The notes beneath the pieces are model-generated. The model worked only from the letters and a program-made list of their open reading frames with translations. It had not been told where the DNA came from and ran no database searches. The position numbers and the translations under genes were made by a program. A stretch of DNA of 64,000 nt. Origin: Amycolatopsis sp. 2-15. Its GTDB lineage: Bacteria; Actinomycetota; Actinomycetes; Mycobacteriales; Pseudonocardiaceae. Positions 17,239 through 26,158 of this stretch are shown here, piece after piece (position 1 is the first letter of the stretch; each line of letters begins with the position of its first letter). The stretch is taken from contig NZ_CP127294.1 of the NCBI RefSeq assembly GCF_030285625.1, forward strand, positions 5,860,001 through 5,924,000. The letters run 5' to 3'.

Positions 17239-18316
17239 TCAGCCGTCGAGCACGTTCCACCAGGAGATGGGCTCGGCGGGATAGGGCTGGTTCAGGTCGG
17301 AGTCCGTGGTGGGCGTGTCGGCTAGCGTGGTGGGCAGGCCGGCGGACGCCGTTGCGGCCCGTGTATCGGCGGGCTTCCAGGGACCATTCGTGTTCGCCTC
17401 GCAGCCACGCGTCGCTGGTGTCGAGCCAACGCCGCAGTTCGGTGCCGGCGTGTGCTTCGATCTGCGTCCGCAACGTGAGGTACAGGCGCATGGTCCGATC
17501 GTGCAGGAGCACCACCTCCGCCACAGCTTCTTCGATGGCACATCCGCGCTCGGCCATCACGATGTCGACGAAGTTCTGCCGATCACTCGTGCCGGTCACG
17601 GCCTCCTTGTAGTAGGACACCAGGTCGTTTTCGGCGCAGATGATGAGGTCGAATGCTTCGGCGTAGATCGTGACAGGGGAGCTGGTCCAGTCGCGCTCGG
17701 GGAGCACGTAGCCGCCCATGACGTCGTGGATGGCAGTGAAGGGTTTGATCCCTCCGGATTCGGTTCGGACCAGGAGGTAGTCGTTCAGTGAGGGCACCAC
17801 TCCGGCCGATCGGTTGTGGGCCAGCCAGGTCTGGGTCAGCAGGTACGTCCGCATGGTGGCGACCCAGCGCGCGACCTGCACGGGGTGGGCCAGCTCGTCG
17901 AGGCGAAGGCGGAGGTCGCGTAACCCGGACGCGATGGGGGTGAGGTCGGCGATGCGGGCGTGTGGTGTGTTCACGACCCATTGGAGCTGGGTCACGATCC
18001 GGCAGAGGTCCGCGGGGTGGTTCACGAGCGGGCCCTCGTCGCAGTACGAGTCGTCGATGGCGAACAGCAGCGATACGAAGTCGGTGGCCCAGCGGAGTCG
18101 TTCCGGTTCAGCGAGGGGATAGCCGCGCGCGGCGAGCCCTTCCGGGCAGCTCGCCCGTATCCACGCTTGCTCCCGAGGGCTCGCGCAGATCCGGTGTCGG
18201 TCCAGCCAGTCGACGTTCGCTCGGGCGGCGCGTTCTTGGCCAGGGTTGATCGCCGAGGGAAACGGCGCCCAGAGAGTCGGGATGACCGGCACTGCGGTCG
18301 ATGATGAACTTGGCAT
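17239..18316 (-). CDS. Class I terpene synthase with a disrupted C-terminus
   Basis: This is a bacterial terpene cyclase of about 355 residues. The metal-binding aspartate motif is FAIDDSYCDE (about residues 84-93) and the second metal site is ENDLVSYYKEA, the NSE/DTE-type triad. After GEHEWSLEARRYTG (near 17360) the reading frame turns arginine-rich and runs to 17210. The neighbouring frame instead gives a natural ending, ...TASAGLPTTLADTPTTDS and ISWWNVLDG, stopping at 17239. A one-base frameshift near 17350-17370 therefore splits the last 40 residues. The ATG at 18316 has ribosome site CAGGAG. It cyclises a prenyl diphosphate. The product is unknown. Confidence 0.8.
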
Positions 18317-18782
18317 GGCTGCTCTCCTGTGCGAACAGGTCCTCAAGGTCACGAACACGACAAGGAATCGACGGCACCCGCGCAGTGCACGGCAGCGCGG
18401 GTATCACACGGGAGCCCACGTCGCGTTGCACGGTCACAACGGGCCCAGGTCCTCGAAAGTATAGTTCTGGTTGGCCCGGGAATTCTGACATCGCAGTGGT
18501 GATCACGCGTCCGTGTGCGTTGTTCCCACGTTTCGCGCAACCGGCAACCCGAGCGTCGTGAACCGCAATCACCTGATGGAATCCGAACGTTGGTTCCGGT
18601 AATCCCATCGGGTAGCGTGACGCTTGCGGGCCGTCATATTGGCGTTCTGCTAAAAGAATTCGTATTCGCAGGCCGCTGCTCGGCTCCGGCGAGGAGATGC
18701 GGGAGAACCATTTTTGATGCTGCTCACCAGTAGCGACGTTTCTCGTCCTCCCATGACTCCATCGAGTTTGCGAATTGCACCC
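18317..18782. other. Intergenic region upstream of the terpene synthase
   Basis: There are 466 bp without a convincing gene. The DNA is visibly richer in A/T than the rest of the window (for example around 18640-18780) and presumably carries the terpene synthase promoter. It ends at the inverted repeat of the insertion element. Confidence 0.5.
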
Positions 18783-19681
18783 GTCTAAGGGATGTCTCGT
18801 AACTGAGAGCGTGGTTGGTGGGGCTGGTGTTGCGTCAGGCTTCGAGGAGGACGTTGTGCAGGTGCGTGATTCCGGACACCGTGTCGGCGAGCGTGCTGGC
18901 GGCGCGGCGGTAGTCGCGGAGGATCTTGAAGTTCTTCATCCGGGCCAGGACGTGTTCGACGCGAGCGCGGACCTTGCGGTGGGTGGCGTTGAGATTCTCT
19001 TTCCAGTCCGGGAGTTCGCTGCCGTCGCGAGGTTTGCGGTAGGGCATGACGACCGCCGGGTTGCCTTGATAGCCGCCGTCGGCCATCACCGGCCGACCGG
19101 CGAGTTGCTCGGCCATGCCCGAGGCGCGGTAGACGGTGCAGTCGTTGCGGTTGCCCGGCTGCGGGTCACCGGTCGCGATGACCAGCCGGGTCTCGGCGTC
19201 GATCGCGACCTGCACGAACGCCTGAGTACCGGTAGTTCTTCGACGGTGTCGCCAGCCGGTGATCCCGGGTAGGCACCAGTGTGCCGTCCACGATCGCGAC
19301 CGCATCCACCCGGCGTTTGCGGACCGGGGCCAGGGCCAGCAGCGGACCGATCGTGTCGCTTCCCCCGGTGCGCCGCCGAATGCGACACCCCGAACAACGG
19401 CCCGATCTGGCGCATCGTCAGGTTCGTCCGCCACTACGTTGCGACCAGCAACACGCGATCGGCCAGCGGCAGTGCCCACTGCCGACCGGGCCGGCCGTCA
19501 GCGATCTCGTCCCCGCCTCGCTTCGCGACCAGCCGCACGAGCTTGCGGAACTGACCCGGCTCCAGCCCGGTGAACGGGGCAATCCACTCCGGCCGCGACG
19601 CTGTGATCACCTGCACCACACCAACATGATCGACTACCGGCCCCGCCGGCCCAGCACCGGGTTACGAGACATCCCTTAGAC
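18783..19681. mobile_element. IS5-type insertion sequence, decayed
   Basis: The element is about 0.9 kb and is bounded by perfect inverted repeats. TCTAAGGGATGTCTCGTAAC at 18784-18803 is matched by its reverse complement at 19661-19680, and the match extends one or two bases further out on both sides. If the element proper begins at AGGGATG, a TA dinucleotide flanks both ends, as in TA-targeting IS5-group elements. It encodes one transposase on the minus strand, broken by frameshifts, so it cannot move by itself. Confidence 0.85.
18835..19619 (-). pseudogene. IS5-family DDE transposase, frameshifted
   Basis: The coding sequence is spread over three frames. The N-terminal part is PEWIAPFTGLEPGQFRKLVRL (near 19590-19530), the middle is NLTMRQIGPLFGVSHSAAHR (near 19420-19360), and the C-terminal DDE part is VQVAIDAETRLVIATGDPQPG, PVMADGGYQGN and NATHRKVRARVEHVLARMK (19215-18835). 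At least two indels interrupt it, one near 19355 (GCACCGGGGGAAGCG) and one near 19220 (CAGGCGTTCGTGCAG). The C-terminal half is well kept, suggesting recent decay. Confidence 0.85.
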
Positions 19682-19788
19682 GCTGGTGGTCGGGGTATGA
19701 ACGATGCATTCGTCAACGACATGTACATCAACTGCTTACGCTCGCCCTGTCGCAAAGTGGCTGGAGGGCTAGTGCACGCACAAGGTTG

Positions 19789-20142
19789 CTAGCTGATCTT
19801 GGATGCAGTTCGAACGCCGGTGGACAGCGTTTCGGCTATGAGCTCGACCACGAGGCGCTGCTCGACCTGTGGTTCGGTGCTCAGCCAGGCCATTGCGCCT
19901 CCAATTATCGCTGCTGCCTGAGCATGGGCAAATATTTCAAACTTGAGGTCGGTAGGAAGTGTCTCGCGGATAGCCTGAGCGACATCAGGGACCAATCGTG
20001 CCTGAATTGCGCCAGGGTTCGATCCTGCTAGATCGAAGATAGACACAACAATCATGCGAACCCGAGATTCGGGCGAGTCGAGGAGGCGAGGGCCGTGAAG
20101 CACGGACGCGACCAGTGCTCGCTGTGTCCGGTTGAAGGTCAT
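19789..20142 (-). CDS. TetR-like C-terminal domain protein lacking a DNA-binding domain
   Basis: This 117-residue protein includes SPESRVRMIVVSIFDLAG, IQARLVPDVAQAIRETL and FAHAQAAAIIGGAMAWLS, in the style of the ligand-binding helices of TetR regulators. The usual helix-turn-helix of about 50 residues is absent. The reading frame opens with MTFNRTQRAL after GGAGATCTCCC, which could serve as ribosome site. It may be a truncated remnant or a free-standing effector domain. The IS element lies on its 3' side, so it did not cause the missing N-terminus. Family assignment is by eye. Confidence 0.4.
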   Translation of the reverse strand: MTFNRTQRALVASVLHGPRLLDSPESRVRMIVVSIFDLAGSNPGAIQARLVPDVAQAIRETLPTDLKFEIFAHAQAAAIIGGAMAWLSTEPQVEQRLVVELIAETLSTGVRTASKIS

Positions 20143-20287
20143 GGGAGATCTCCATCTGTTTTCAGATGAATATGCTGACGAAGGAGTCGGGCTAGCGCCC
20201 CCATCGGCTCATTATCGAAGGCGCAGCCAGTGTGATCTTTTGTATGGCCTTTAGGTGGAGTTGCATGTGGTCTCTCGGTGTGGTCGT

Positions 20288-21037
20288 CTAGCCAACTCGT
20301 TGACTCAAGAACGCAGACGGACTAATACCTAGTTTATGCGCCTTTCGGGCTTTCCAGAGGAGGTAGAGGAATATTCCGTCCAGGATCATCGACAGAGTTC
20401 CGAGTGTGTTCAGGAAGTAGTTGCCGGTGTAGTGGAAGAAGAAGAACACGGCGACCAGGGCGGTGCCGAGGCTTCGGAGCCATGCAAAGTGTGTCGAGAA
20501 GTTCTCGGCGGTGGTGGAGCTCAGTAGGAGTAGGATGCAGAAAACGCTGATGAATTGCTGTGCCATGTAGGCGGAGGTCGCTCCGACCGGGGTGTCGTAT
20601 CCGCCGTGGACGAACGAGCTGTAGATTACCGTGAAGATCGGGACGGCGATGAAGCACAGCGGAGTGAAAAGCCGTTTGAAAACAGGGTTGCCGGTCTGCT
20701 TTCGTCCGTGCCTGAGCAGGAGCCAGAAGATGAACAGGTCGAGGAACAGCCAGCTCTTGTAGATGATGGCGGGGACCAGGCCCATGTCTGTGGTGTAGAA
20801 GGCTGCCCAGGTGATTTCCCAGGCGAGGTCGCTGCAGATCGCGATGGCGGGTAGTTCGATGTATTTTTTGCGGTGGCTGTTGCGGATGAGCAGTCCGTAG
20901 GCAAATACCCAGAGGAGACATCCGGACACGAACAAGAAGAGTTCGAAGCCGGTGTAGGGAACGCAGTTCTTGTCTACGAAGTTGATAAGGTGGCTGGGAT
21001 CGTTGCTGGTGTTGCCCGGGCAGGTGATCGGTGCCAA
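20288..21037 (-). CDS. Pyr4/PaxB-like integral-membrane terpene cyclase
   Basis: This 249-residue protein has about seven hydrophobic helices, the size and topology of the Pyr4/PaxB membrane terpene cyclases of fungi and of the bacterial membrane cyclase in drimentine biosynthesis. Two acidic residues known to matter in Pyr4 have counterparts: E74 in SDLAWEITWAAF (helix 3) and D220 in MILDGIFLYLLW (helix 7). Such enzymes protonate the terminal alkene or epoxide of a prenylated core. It starts with TTG at 21037 after CGAGGAGAAA. Its codons are A/T-richer than flanking genes. It lies 182 bp downstream of a UbiA prenyltransferase, which could supply its substrate. Confidence 0.7.
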   Translation of the reverse strand: MAPITCPGNTSNDPSHLINFVDKNCVPYTGFELFLFVSGCLLWVFAYGLLIRNSHRKKYIELPAIAICSDLAWEITWAAFYTTDMGLVPAIIYKSWLFLDLFIFWLLLRHGRKQTGNPVFKRLFTPLCFIAVPIFTVIYSSFVHGGYDTPVGATSAYMAQQFISVFCILLLLSSTTAENFSTHFAWLRSLGTALVAVFFFFHYTGNYFLNTLGTLSMILDGIFLYLLWKARKAHKLGISPSAFLSQRVG

Positions 21038-21219
21038 TTGTTTCTCCTCGCGGGTATGTTATTTTCCAGGGTGGTATCTCGATGAGTTCGGGCGGGCGGA
21101 GCGCGCGGCCTTCCGTGCATTCATCCGTCGTCCTCGTATGAGATATCCGACTGTCTCGCGGATATCGGCCACGGTCTGGCTCCCTGGCTCGGGGCGGGGG
21201 CCGATCGGGCGGAAGTGAT

Positions 21220-22203
21220 CTACGGCGCGGCGGCGCTGATCGAAGAGTCTGGTGGGGAGATCTCATGGTGACGTCTCAGGAGCTTTTGGAGCAGGAAGCT
21301 GACGATCACGATCGGGGTGAGCAGGGCTGCCGTGATCCACGGACCGAGCCCCAAGGAGATTGTGGCCGCCGTGATGAGGATGCGTTCGATGACGAAGACC
21401 TCGTGGGATCGCAAGGCGGTCGGCGCGGGAAGGGGGCGCGGCGCGAACCGGATGATGTCCAGGGCGTGCACCCCCAGGCAGCAGGCGGCCCCGACAAGCA
21501 GTGCATAGGTACTCAGACCCTCGCGTGTTCCGATAGCCGCAGCGATGGCCGCAATGATGGCGAAGCCGTAGAGGCAGGCCGCCACCTGGAGGGCCGCTGA
21601 GGCACCTCTGCGGACGGGAAATGTGTCGTAACCGCCGGCCCTGTCGCCGTCGACATCCCGCAGCGCTCCGATGAGGTTGGTGGCGGCGTCGTGGGCCCAG
21701 AACATCGCGGCGAAAAAGATGATCTGCCAGGTTGTGGCACCGGCGGAGGTCATCGTTCCGTAAACGAAGGCCATCGCGGTGAGCAGGCCGCGTACCAGAT
21801 TGCCCGCAAGGCCACGCGCCTTGAAGGCGCCGCTGTACAAGACGACACCGAGGGTGATTCCTGCCGCCGGCCAGGCCAGCGGCAGGGCAGTCAGCAGGGA
21901 GACCAGCCAAAATCCGACGAAGCAGGCGACTGCGGACACCAGTGCGGCTCGAGGGGCGAGCCGGCCTGAGGGGATGGGCCTTTGCGGCTTGGCCAGAGCG
22001 TCCAGATGCCGGTCGAGGTAGTCCCCGAGATAGTGGGCGCCAAGCCAGGCAAGCAGGGGACCGCTCACGGCCGTCGCGACACCGTGGCGGGGTTCTCCGA
22101 TGACAGCCCCGCCCAGCCCCACCAGGCCGGGAAAAGCGAGGGTGTAAGGCCGCCAGGTCTCGACGTGAGCCCTGAGTACAGTGGCGAAGCGCTCGCTGCT
22201 CAT
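21220..22203 (-). CDS. UbiA-family membrane prenyltransferase
   Basis: This 327-residue protein has eight or nine hydrophobic helices and both aspartate-rich UbiA motifs. The first is GDYLDRHLDALAKPQRPIPSG (NDxxDxxxD-like, near residue 62) and the second is ALRDVDGDRAGGYDTFPVRRG (near residue 180). It attaches a prenyl chain from a diphosphate to an acceptor in the membrane. The ATG at 22203 overlaps the upstream small gene by 4 bp. With the membrane cyclase downstream this forms a prenylation-plus-cyclisation pair rather than quinone synthesis. The acceptor is unknown. Confidence 0.88.
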   Translation of the reverse strand: MSSERFATVLRAHVETWRPYTLAFPGLVGLGGAVIGEPRHGVATAVSGPLLAWLGAHYLGDYLDRHLDALAKPQRPIPSGRLAPRAALVSAVACFVGFWLVSLLTALPLAWPAAGITLGVVLYSGAFKARGLAGNLVRGLLTAMAFVYGTMTSAGATTWQIIFFAAMFWAHDAATNLIGALRDVDGDRAGGYDTFPVRRGASAALQVAACLYGFAIIAAIAAAIGTREGLSTYALLVGAACCLGVHALDIIRFAPRPLPAPTALRSHEVFVIERILITAATISLGLGPWITAALLTPIVIVSFLLQKLLRRHHEISPPDSSISAAAP

Positions 22204-22514
22204 GGCTCGGCCTTGGCATTGTCCAGAATGGACGCGGACCGTTCGTCGTAGCCGAGGAGGACGGGGCCGAAGCCGTTCTCCCGCATCGCGGAGACGAAAA
22301 CGTCCTCCCGGTCGCCGAAGAGCGCGTACGAATAGGTCTTCCCCATTCCGAATCCATCGGCGGGGATCGCCGGTCGATCCGGCGAACCGTCAAACACACA
22401 GGCGGTGCGTCCCTCCGCGAGTGGCCACACCGCATCCCATGGGTTCTCATGCGGGTACGAGGACGGAGCTCTGGGCATCAGGGAATCCCGCACATCGACG
22501 ACCGGCGTGGACAT
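22200..22514 (-). CDS. Small protein of unknown function, translationally coupled to UbiA
   Basis: This 104-residue soluble protein is rich in acidic and aromatic residues (NPWDAVWPLAEGRTACVFDG, DGFGMGKTYSYALFGDRED, FGPVLLGYDERSASIL). I recognise no domain. ATG at 22514 follows AGAGGAGCC. Its stop overlaps the ubiA start (ATGA), so it is almost certainly made together with the prenyltransferase and may be an accessory or substrate-delivery protein. That role is inference. Confidence 0.6.
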   Translation of the reverse strand: MSTPVVDVRDSLMPRAPSSYPHENPWDAVWPLAEGRTACVFDGSPDRPAIPADGFGMGKTYSYALFGDREDVFVSAMRENGFGPVLLGYDERSASILDNAKAEP

Positions 22515-23114
22515 GTTCTGGCGGCTCCTCTGCCTCAGAATTTGTTTCACCCCAGCAATTCTTGGCCCCGGAGGCAGTCTGCAACACCGCCGACCGAGGG
22601 CGCACTCCCAGCCCGGTAGGGTTACCTCTCGGATATGGTCGAATACTGGCAGTGGCCGCCGCTGCAAGACGTACGTCCAGTCGGTCGAAACCGCGGAACC
22701 ATCAGCACAATGGCGCCGACCACGAAGCCAGCCGGGGCGGCGACCCCATGTGCTCCAGCCTGATCCGGGCGACGAGCTGTGGGTACTGGTCGAAGTTATG
22801 ATCAGTCTCGCACTCGGGGCATTTCCTCCTACTGCCTGCCGGAGCGACGCGGGCTGACTTCGCTGGTGGCGTTTCAGTCACAGCAGGTGGATCGCGAGAA
22901 CGACGACAGTGGTGATCACCGCGAGGATCGCCGCGAGAGCCAACCCAGTGCCCGTGGTTCTGCCACCAGTACAACCGGGCCAACCACCGATTGTTCCAAG
23001 CTCGAATTCGGTTGTCGTCCCGCTCCGCTCCCCGGCCCGTGCTTATCCGGGCTAAGAACACTACGTCCTTGATCAAGGAATGAGGCTCAGACCGCGGGCT
23101 GACGTGGTGCCGAG
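22515..23114. other. Intergenic region without a supported gene
   Basis: These 600 bp separate the small-protein/UbiA operon from phoU. A hydrophobic segment can be read on the minus strand near 22878-22945 but has no acceptable start. Nothing else is supported. Confidence 0.5.
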
Positions 23115-23771
23115 TCAGGTGTGGGTGTGGAAGGGAAGTTCGCCGGTGGCGGCGAAGCCCAGTCGGTTTGCTACGGCGACGGCGTGGTCGCCGAAGCGTT
23201 CGTAGAACCGGGCGAGCAGGGCGAGATTGATGGCTGTCTGGACGCCGTGAGGCCACTGGTCGCTGGTGATCACGGTGAGGACGTGGGCGTGCATGGTGTC
23301 GATGGTCTGGTCGATGTCGGCGAGGTCGGCGAATCCGCACGGGCACTGGCGCTCGATCAGCTCGGCGAGCCGGTCCGCCATGCCGGCGGCGGCGTCGGCC
23401 ATCTCGGCGAAGCCGTATTCGAGCTGGGCGGGCACGGCGTGGTGGGGGTGGGCGAAGCGGGCGATGCCGGCGATGTGCGCGGCCAGGTCGCCCATCCGCT
23501 CGAGCCGTTCGGCGCAGTAGATCGCGGCCAGGATGGTCCGCAGGTCGTGTGCCTTGGGCGCTTGGAGGGCCAGCAGGGCCTGGGCGTGCGACTCGCAGTC
23601 CGCGCGGGCCCAGTCGATCTCGGCGTCGGTAGCTATCACCTGCTCGGCGAGGTCCAGGTCTGCGGTCAGCAGTGATCTGCTTGCCCGGCGGATCGCGTCG
23701 GCCGCGAGCGCGCACATCAGCCCGAGCTGTGCGCTGAGACGGTTCAGCTCTTCGTGAAAGCTCTCGCGCAT
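23115..23771 (-). CDS. phoU: PhoU domain protein
   Basis: This 218-residue protein is made of two three-helix PhoU repeats. It has MRESFHEELNRLSAQLGLMC at the start, DAEIDWARADCESHAQALLALQAP and the metal-site helix AIYCAERLERMGDLAAHIAGIAR in the first repeat, and FYERFGDHAVAVANRLGF in the second. PhoU links the Pst phosphate transporter to its sensor kinase. Here it stands alone, without pst genes, as a second phoU often does in actinomycetes. The ATG at 23771 fits the family N-terminus. Confidence 0.9.
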   Translation of the reverse strand: MRESFHEELNRLSAQLGLMCALAADAIRRASRSLLTADLDLAEQVIATDAEIDWARADCESHAQALLALQAPKAHDLRTILAAIYCAERLERMGDLAAHIAGIARFAHPHHAVPAQLEYGFAEMADAAAGMADRLAELIERQCPCGFADLADIDQTIDTMHAHVLTVITSDQWPHGVQTAINLALLARFYERFGDHAVAVANRLGFAATGELPFHTHT

Positions 23772-24088
23772 GTCCGCACCGTGTCCCTCATCGGCCAGCC
23801 GAACGCCGGCCTCGCGGCGTCGGGGCGACACTCGCGTAATGCGGCCCACCGGCAGGTTAGGGGAGAAATCCTGCCGGTGGGTCCGCCGCGCGCCCTGCCG
23901 CCGCGCCGCGTGTCCACGATTGTCGTCTCAGTGCGGGGCACTGCCGCCATGGTGTTACAAAATCTTTTGTGGGTCGGCTCGTCTCGACCGAGACGGACGC
24001 GTTCGGCGACGAGAACGAGCAGAACGGCCGCGTGTTCGTCATCCACGCCGCGATCGCGCACGGCGGTGCCCAAACCGAAGCTCCGCGG
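23772..24088. other. Intergenic region without a supported gene
   Basis: The 317 bp between phoU and the J-domain gene hold short overlapping frames but none with a family match or a good start. I see no clear regulatory signal. Confidence 0.4.
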
Positions 24089-24421
24089 TCACCAGCTTTG
24101 TCGGTGAGGGTGGCGGTGGACGGGGCCGGCGCGCACGTCTGGTTGTGGCGGTGTGGTGCGGGGGTGCACGCGCACGTGGATGTCGCGGTCTGGTGTGGAG
24201 GGCCGGTGCGGTTCGGTGGGTTGCCGCGCGAGGTGGTCGCGGAGGTGGCGGTAGGCGGTGATCACGGCCGCGAGTCGTTCGCGGTCCGGGTGTGGTGCGT
24301 CGGGGTGGCAGTCACGCACGGCGTGCCGGTAGGCGGCGGTGACCTCGGCGGTGCTGGCGCCGGGAGCCACGCCGAGTACCGCGTAGGGGTCGGGCAGGCC
24401 TGTGGGGTGAGAGGAGTTCAT
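24089..24421 (-). CDS. J-domain (DnaJ-like) co-chaperone, short form
   Basis: This 110-residue protein has residues 10-65 forming a J domain: DPYAVLGVAPGASTAEVTAAYR, the essential HPD in RDCHPDAPHPD, and LAAVITAYRHLRDHL. The rest is a Pro/Arg/His-rich tail. It would stimulate a DnaK-type ATPase. There are no zinc-finger or substrate-binding domains, so it is a specialised class C co-chaperone. It overlaps the upstream unknown gene by 4 bp and lies in a small stress cluster with an Hsp20. Confidence 0.75.
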   Translation of the reverse strand: MNSSHPTGLPDPYAVLGVAPGASTAEVTAAYRHAVRDCHPDAPHPDRERLAAVITAYRHLRDHLARQPTEPHRPSTPDRDIHVRVHPRTTPPQPDVRAGPVHRHPHRQSW

Positions 24422-24810
24422 GGCGAGGACCGGAGCGAACCGGGCACAGCTGGGTTGAGCTGGCTGATCTCGGTGTAGTAATCGTGCGCCGCGCTGTGGG
24501 CGGTGTCGAGGGCGCGGCGCAGGGTGGCCAGTTCCCGGCATGCGGAGGCCAGGTGTGCGGTGTCCGGCGCGCTGTCGGCCTGGCGAACCTGCTCGGGACG
24601 TTGGGTGTGGTGGCCGGTGTGTTCGGCCAGGAGGGTCACCAGATCGGTCAGCTCGCCGGTGAGCTGGGTCAGCTGCCAGCCGGCGTCACGCAGCTGTGCC
24701 AGACCAGGGGTCTTGGCCGGGTCGGCCGCGCGGACTGCGCGCCGAAGGTCACGGGCCGTGGTGGCCGGCGTGGTGGCGATCGTGACCGGTCGGCGTCGGG
24801 TGCTACCCAT
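24418..24810 (-). CDS. Hypothetical protein coupled to the J-domain gene
   Basis: This protein of about 130 residues is mostly helical, with TARDLRRAVRAADPAKTPGL, LRDAGWQLTQLTGELTDLVTLL and ASACRELATLRRALDTAHSAA. No known domain is recognised. The start could be ATG 24810 (AGGAAAGCGG upstream) or ATG 24828. Its end overlaps the J-domain start by 4 bp (ATGA), so the two proteins probably act together, perhaps as adaptor and co-chaperone. Confidence 0.6.
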   Translation of the reverse strand: MGSTRRRPVTIATTPATTARDLRRAVRAADPAKTPGLAQLRDAGWQLTQLTGELTDLVTLLAEHTGHHTQRPEQVRQADSAPDTAHLASACRELATLRRALDTAHSAAHDYYTEISQLNPAVPGSLRSSP

Positions 24811-24937
24811 CGGTTCCGCTTTCCTCATGCTGTGCTCGACCTGGCACGGGGTGGGCGAGGTAGACGCTGGCCCCGCCCGGCAGCGTTCGATGCTGCGCGG
24901 GCGGGGGCCACAACGCCGAGCCAGGGGTCCGAGACGC

Positions 24938-25369
24938 TCAGGCGTTGATCTGCTTGGACTCGCTCTCGCCGCTGATGGCGATCTTGCGTGGCTTGGCCTG
25001 TTCGGCGATCGGCATCCGCAGCGTCAACACACCCGCCTCGTGGTGCGCTGCGATGTTGTTCGCATCGAGGGTGTCACCCAGGAACAGCTGACGGGAGAAC
25101 ACCCCGCGTGGCCGCTCGGACACCTGGACCTCGGTGCCCTCGTCGTAGGCCGGCGTGCGTTCGGCTTTGACGGTGAGCACGTTGCGCTCCACGCCCAAGT
25201 CGATGGAGTCCGGCGCGACACCGGGCAGGTCGAACTGCACGACGTACTCGTTGCCGGACCGGTAGGCATCCATCGGCATCACCGCCGGGTGCGATGTGGT
25301 GCCGTTGGCGCCGAAGAACTGCTGGGTCAGCCGGTCCAGCTCCCGGAACGGGTCGGTCCGCATCAACAT
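24938..25369 (-). CDS. Small heat-shock protein Hsp20 (alpha-crystallin domain), copy 1
   Basis: This 143-residue chaperone has [20 protein letters not shown] at the start, an alpha-crystallin domain at about residues 35-130 with VQFDLPGVAPDSIDLGVE and VLTVKAER, and the closing AAHHEAGVLTLRMPI (the A-x-x-x-n-G-v-L motif), then a C-terminal tail. It holds unfolding proteins as oligomers. The second of three close ATGs (25369) is chosen for its 8-bp spacing to AAAGGAGGG. A second copy lies at 51358, with the same N-terminus. Confidence 0.92.
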   Translation of the reverse strand: MLMRTDPFRELDRLTQQFFGANGTTSHPAVMPMDAYRSGNEYVVQFDLPGVAPDSIDLGVERNVLTVKAERTPAYDEGTEVQVSERPRGVFSRQLFLGDTLDANNIAAHHEAGVLTLRMPIAEQAKPRKIAISGESESKQINA

Positions 25370-25776
25370 GACCATCCCTCCTTTGCTCCTTCCCTGTGCA
25401 CCGCCACCGGCGTGCTGGGAACCGGAGGCGGCTGGTCAAACCTGTACGCCACCCTGCTTTTGCGGAGATGAGTGCTGGTTTTCGTGTCGTCGTCGAGATC
25501 CGGCTCCCGCCGCAACGCGGGCGGCGGGGCCGGAACCAGTTCGGTGGGAAACACCTCTCGAGAATGCTGTGTGTGCAATCGATCCTTCGATCACCTGGGG
25601 CCTGTCCCGGCTGCCGTACGCCGAGCCGGGGGTGCCGCGAGGTGTGCGCCACGAGACGCCGGGCCGGGACCACAGTCAGGTCTCCTCGGCCGTCTGTCGA
25701 AGCAGGCATCCCCGCTGGGCGAAAGGACAACAGCCGGGCGGACTCCAGGTGTGCAGGCACCACCTGCCTTTCGAAA

Positions 25777-26079
25777 TCACCGTCGTAACGCTGACCCCAG
25801 GAGCGCACCGGGCCACGGAGGGGAACGCTGCCGATGCCGACCTCGCATCGCCGGCACCACACCGACCGACCGGTCACCACTGGCGAGGGCGCGGGGTGCG
25901 CGGTCGGATCGCCGCGGACCTGAGGATCCAGGCCGGGGCCTCGCTGGGGACGGAGGGAAACCTTCGAAATTGGCGGTCATGATCGCGTCGAACTCTGCGC
26001 GCAGCCACACTGGATCGGCGTAAACCAGCTCGGCGAACCCGCTGGTCACCGCCTCGCGGCGGGTGGTGTCCGGCATCAT
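25777..26079 (-). CDS. Small hypothetical protein
   Basis: This protein of about 100 residues has an ordered start (RREAVTSGFAELVYADP and WLRAEFDAIMTANF), after which the chain becomes Pro/Arg-rich. CCGGGGAGTGATCG precedes the ATG. It is divergent from the MerR-like regulator and shares its promoter region, which supports a real gene controlled by that regulator. Function is unknown and the C-terminal end may be unstructured. Confidence 0.45.
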   Translation of the reverse strand: MMPDTTRREAVTSGFAELVYADPVWLRAEFDAIMTANFEGFPPSPARPRPGSSGPRRSDRAPRALASGDRSVGVVPAMRGRHRQRSPPWPGALLGSALRR

Positions 26080-26158
26080 CGATCACTCCCCGGCAACATC
26101 GTCGTGTTCGACACCAGGTCATGCACCGCTCATCCATTTCTATAGCGCGAACTGCAAA

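Noticed and set aside
22878..22960. Hydrophobic segment LALAAILAVITTVVVLAIHLL on the minus strand
   Set aside because: It reads as a transmembrane helix ending at a stop, but no ATG or GTG and no ribosome site lies upstream before stop codons, only a TTG inside the helix.
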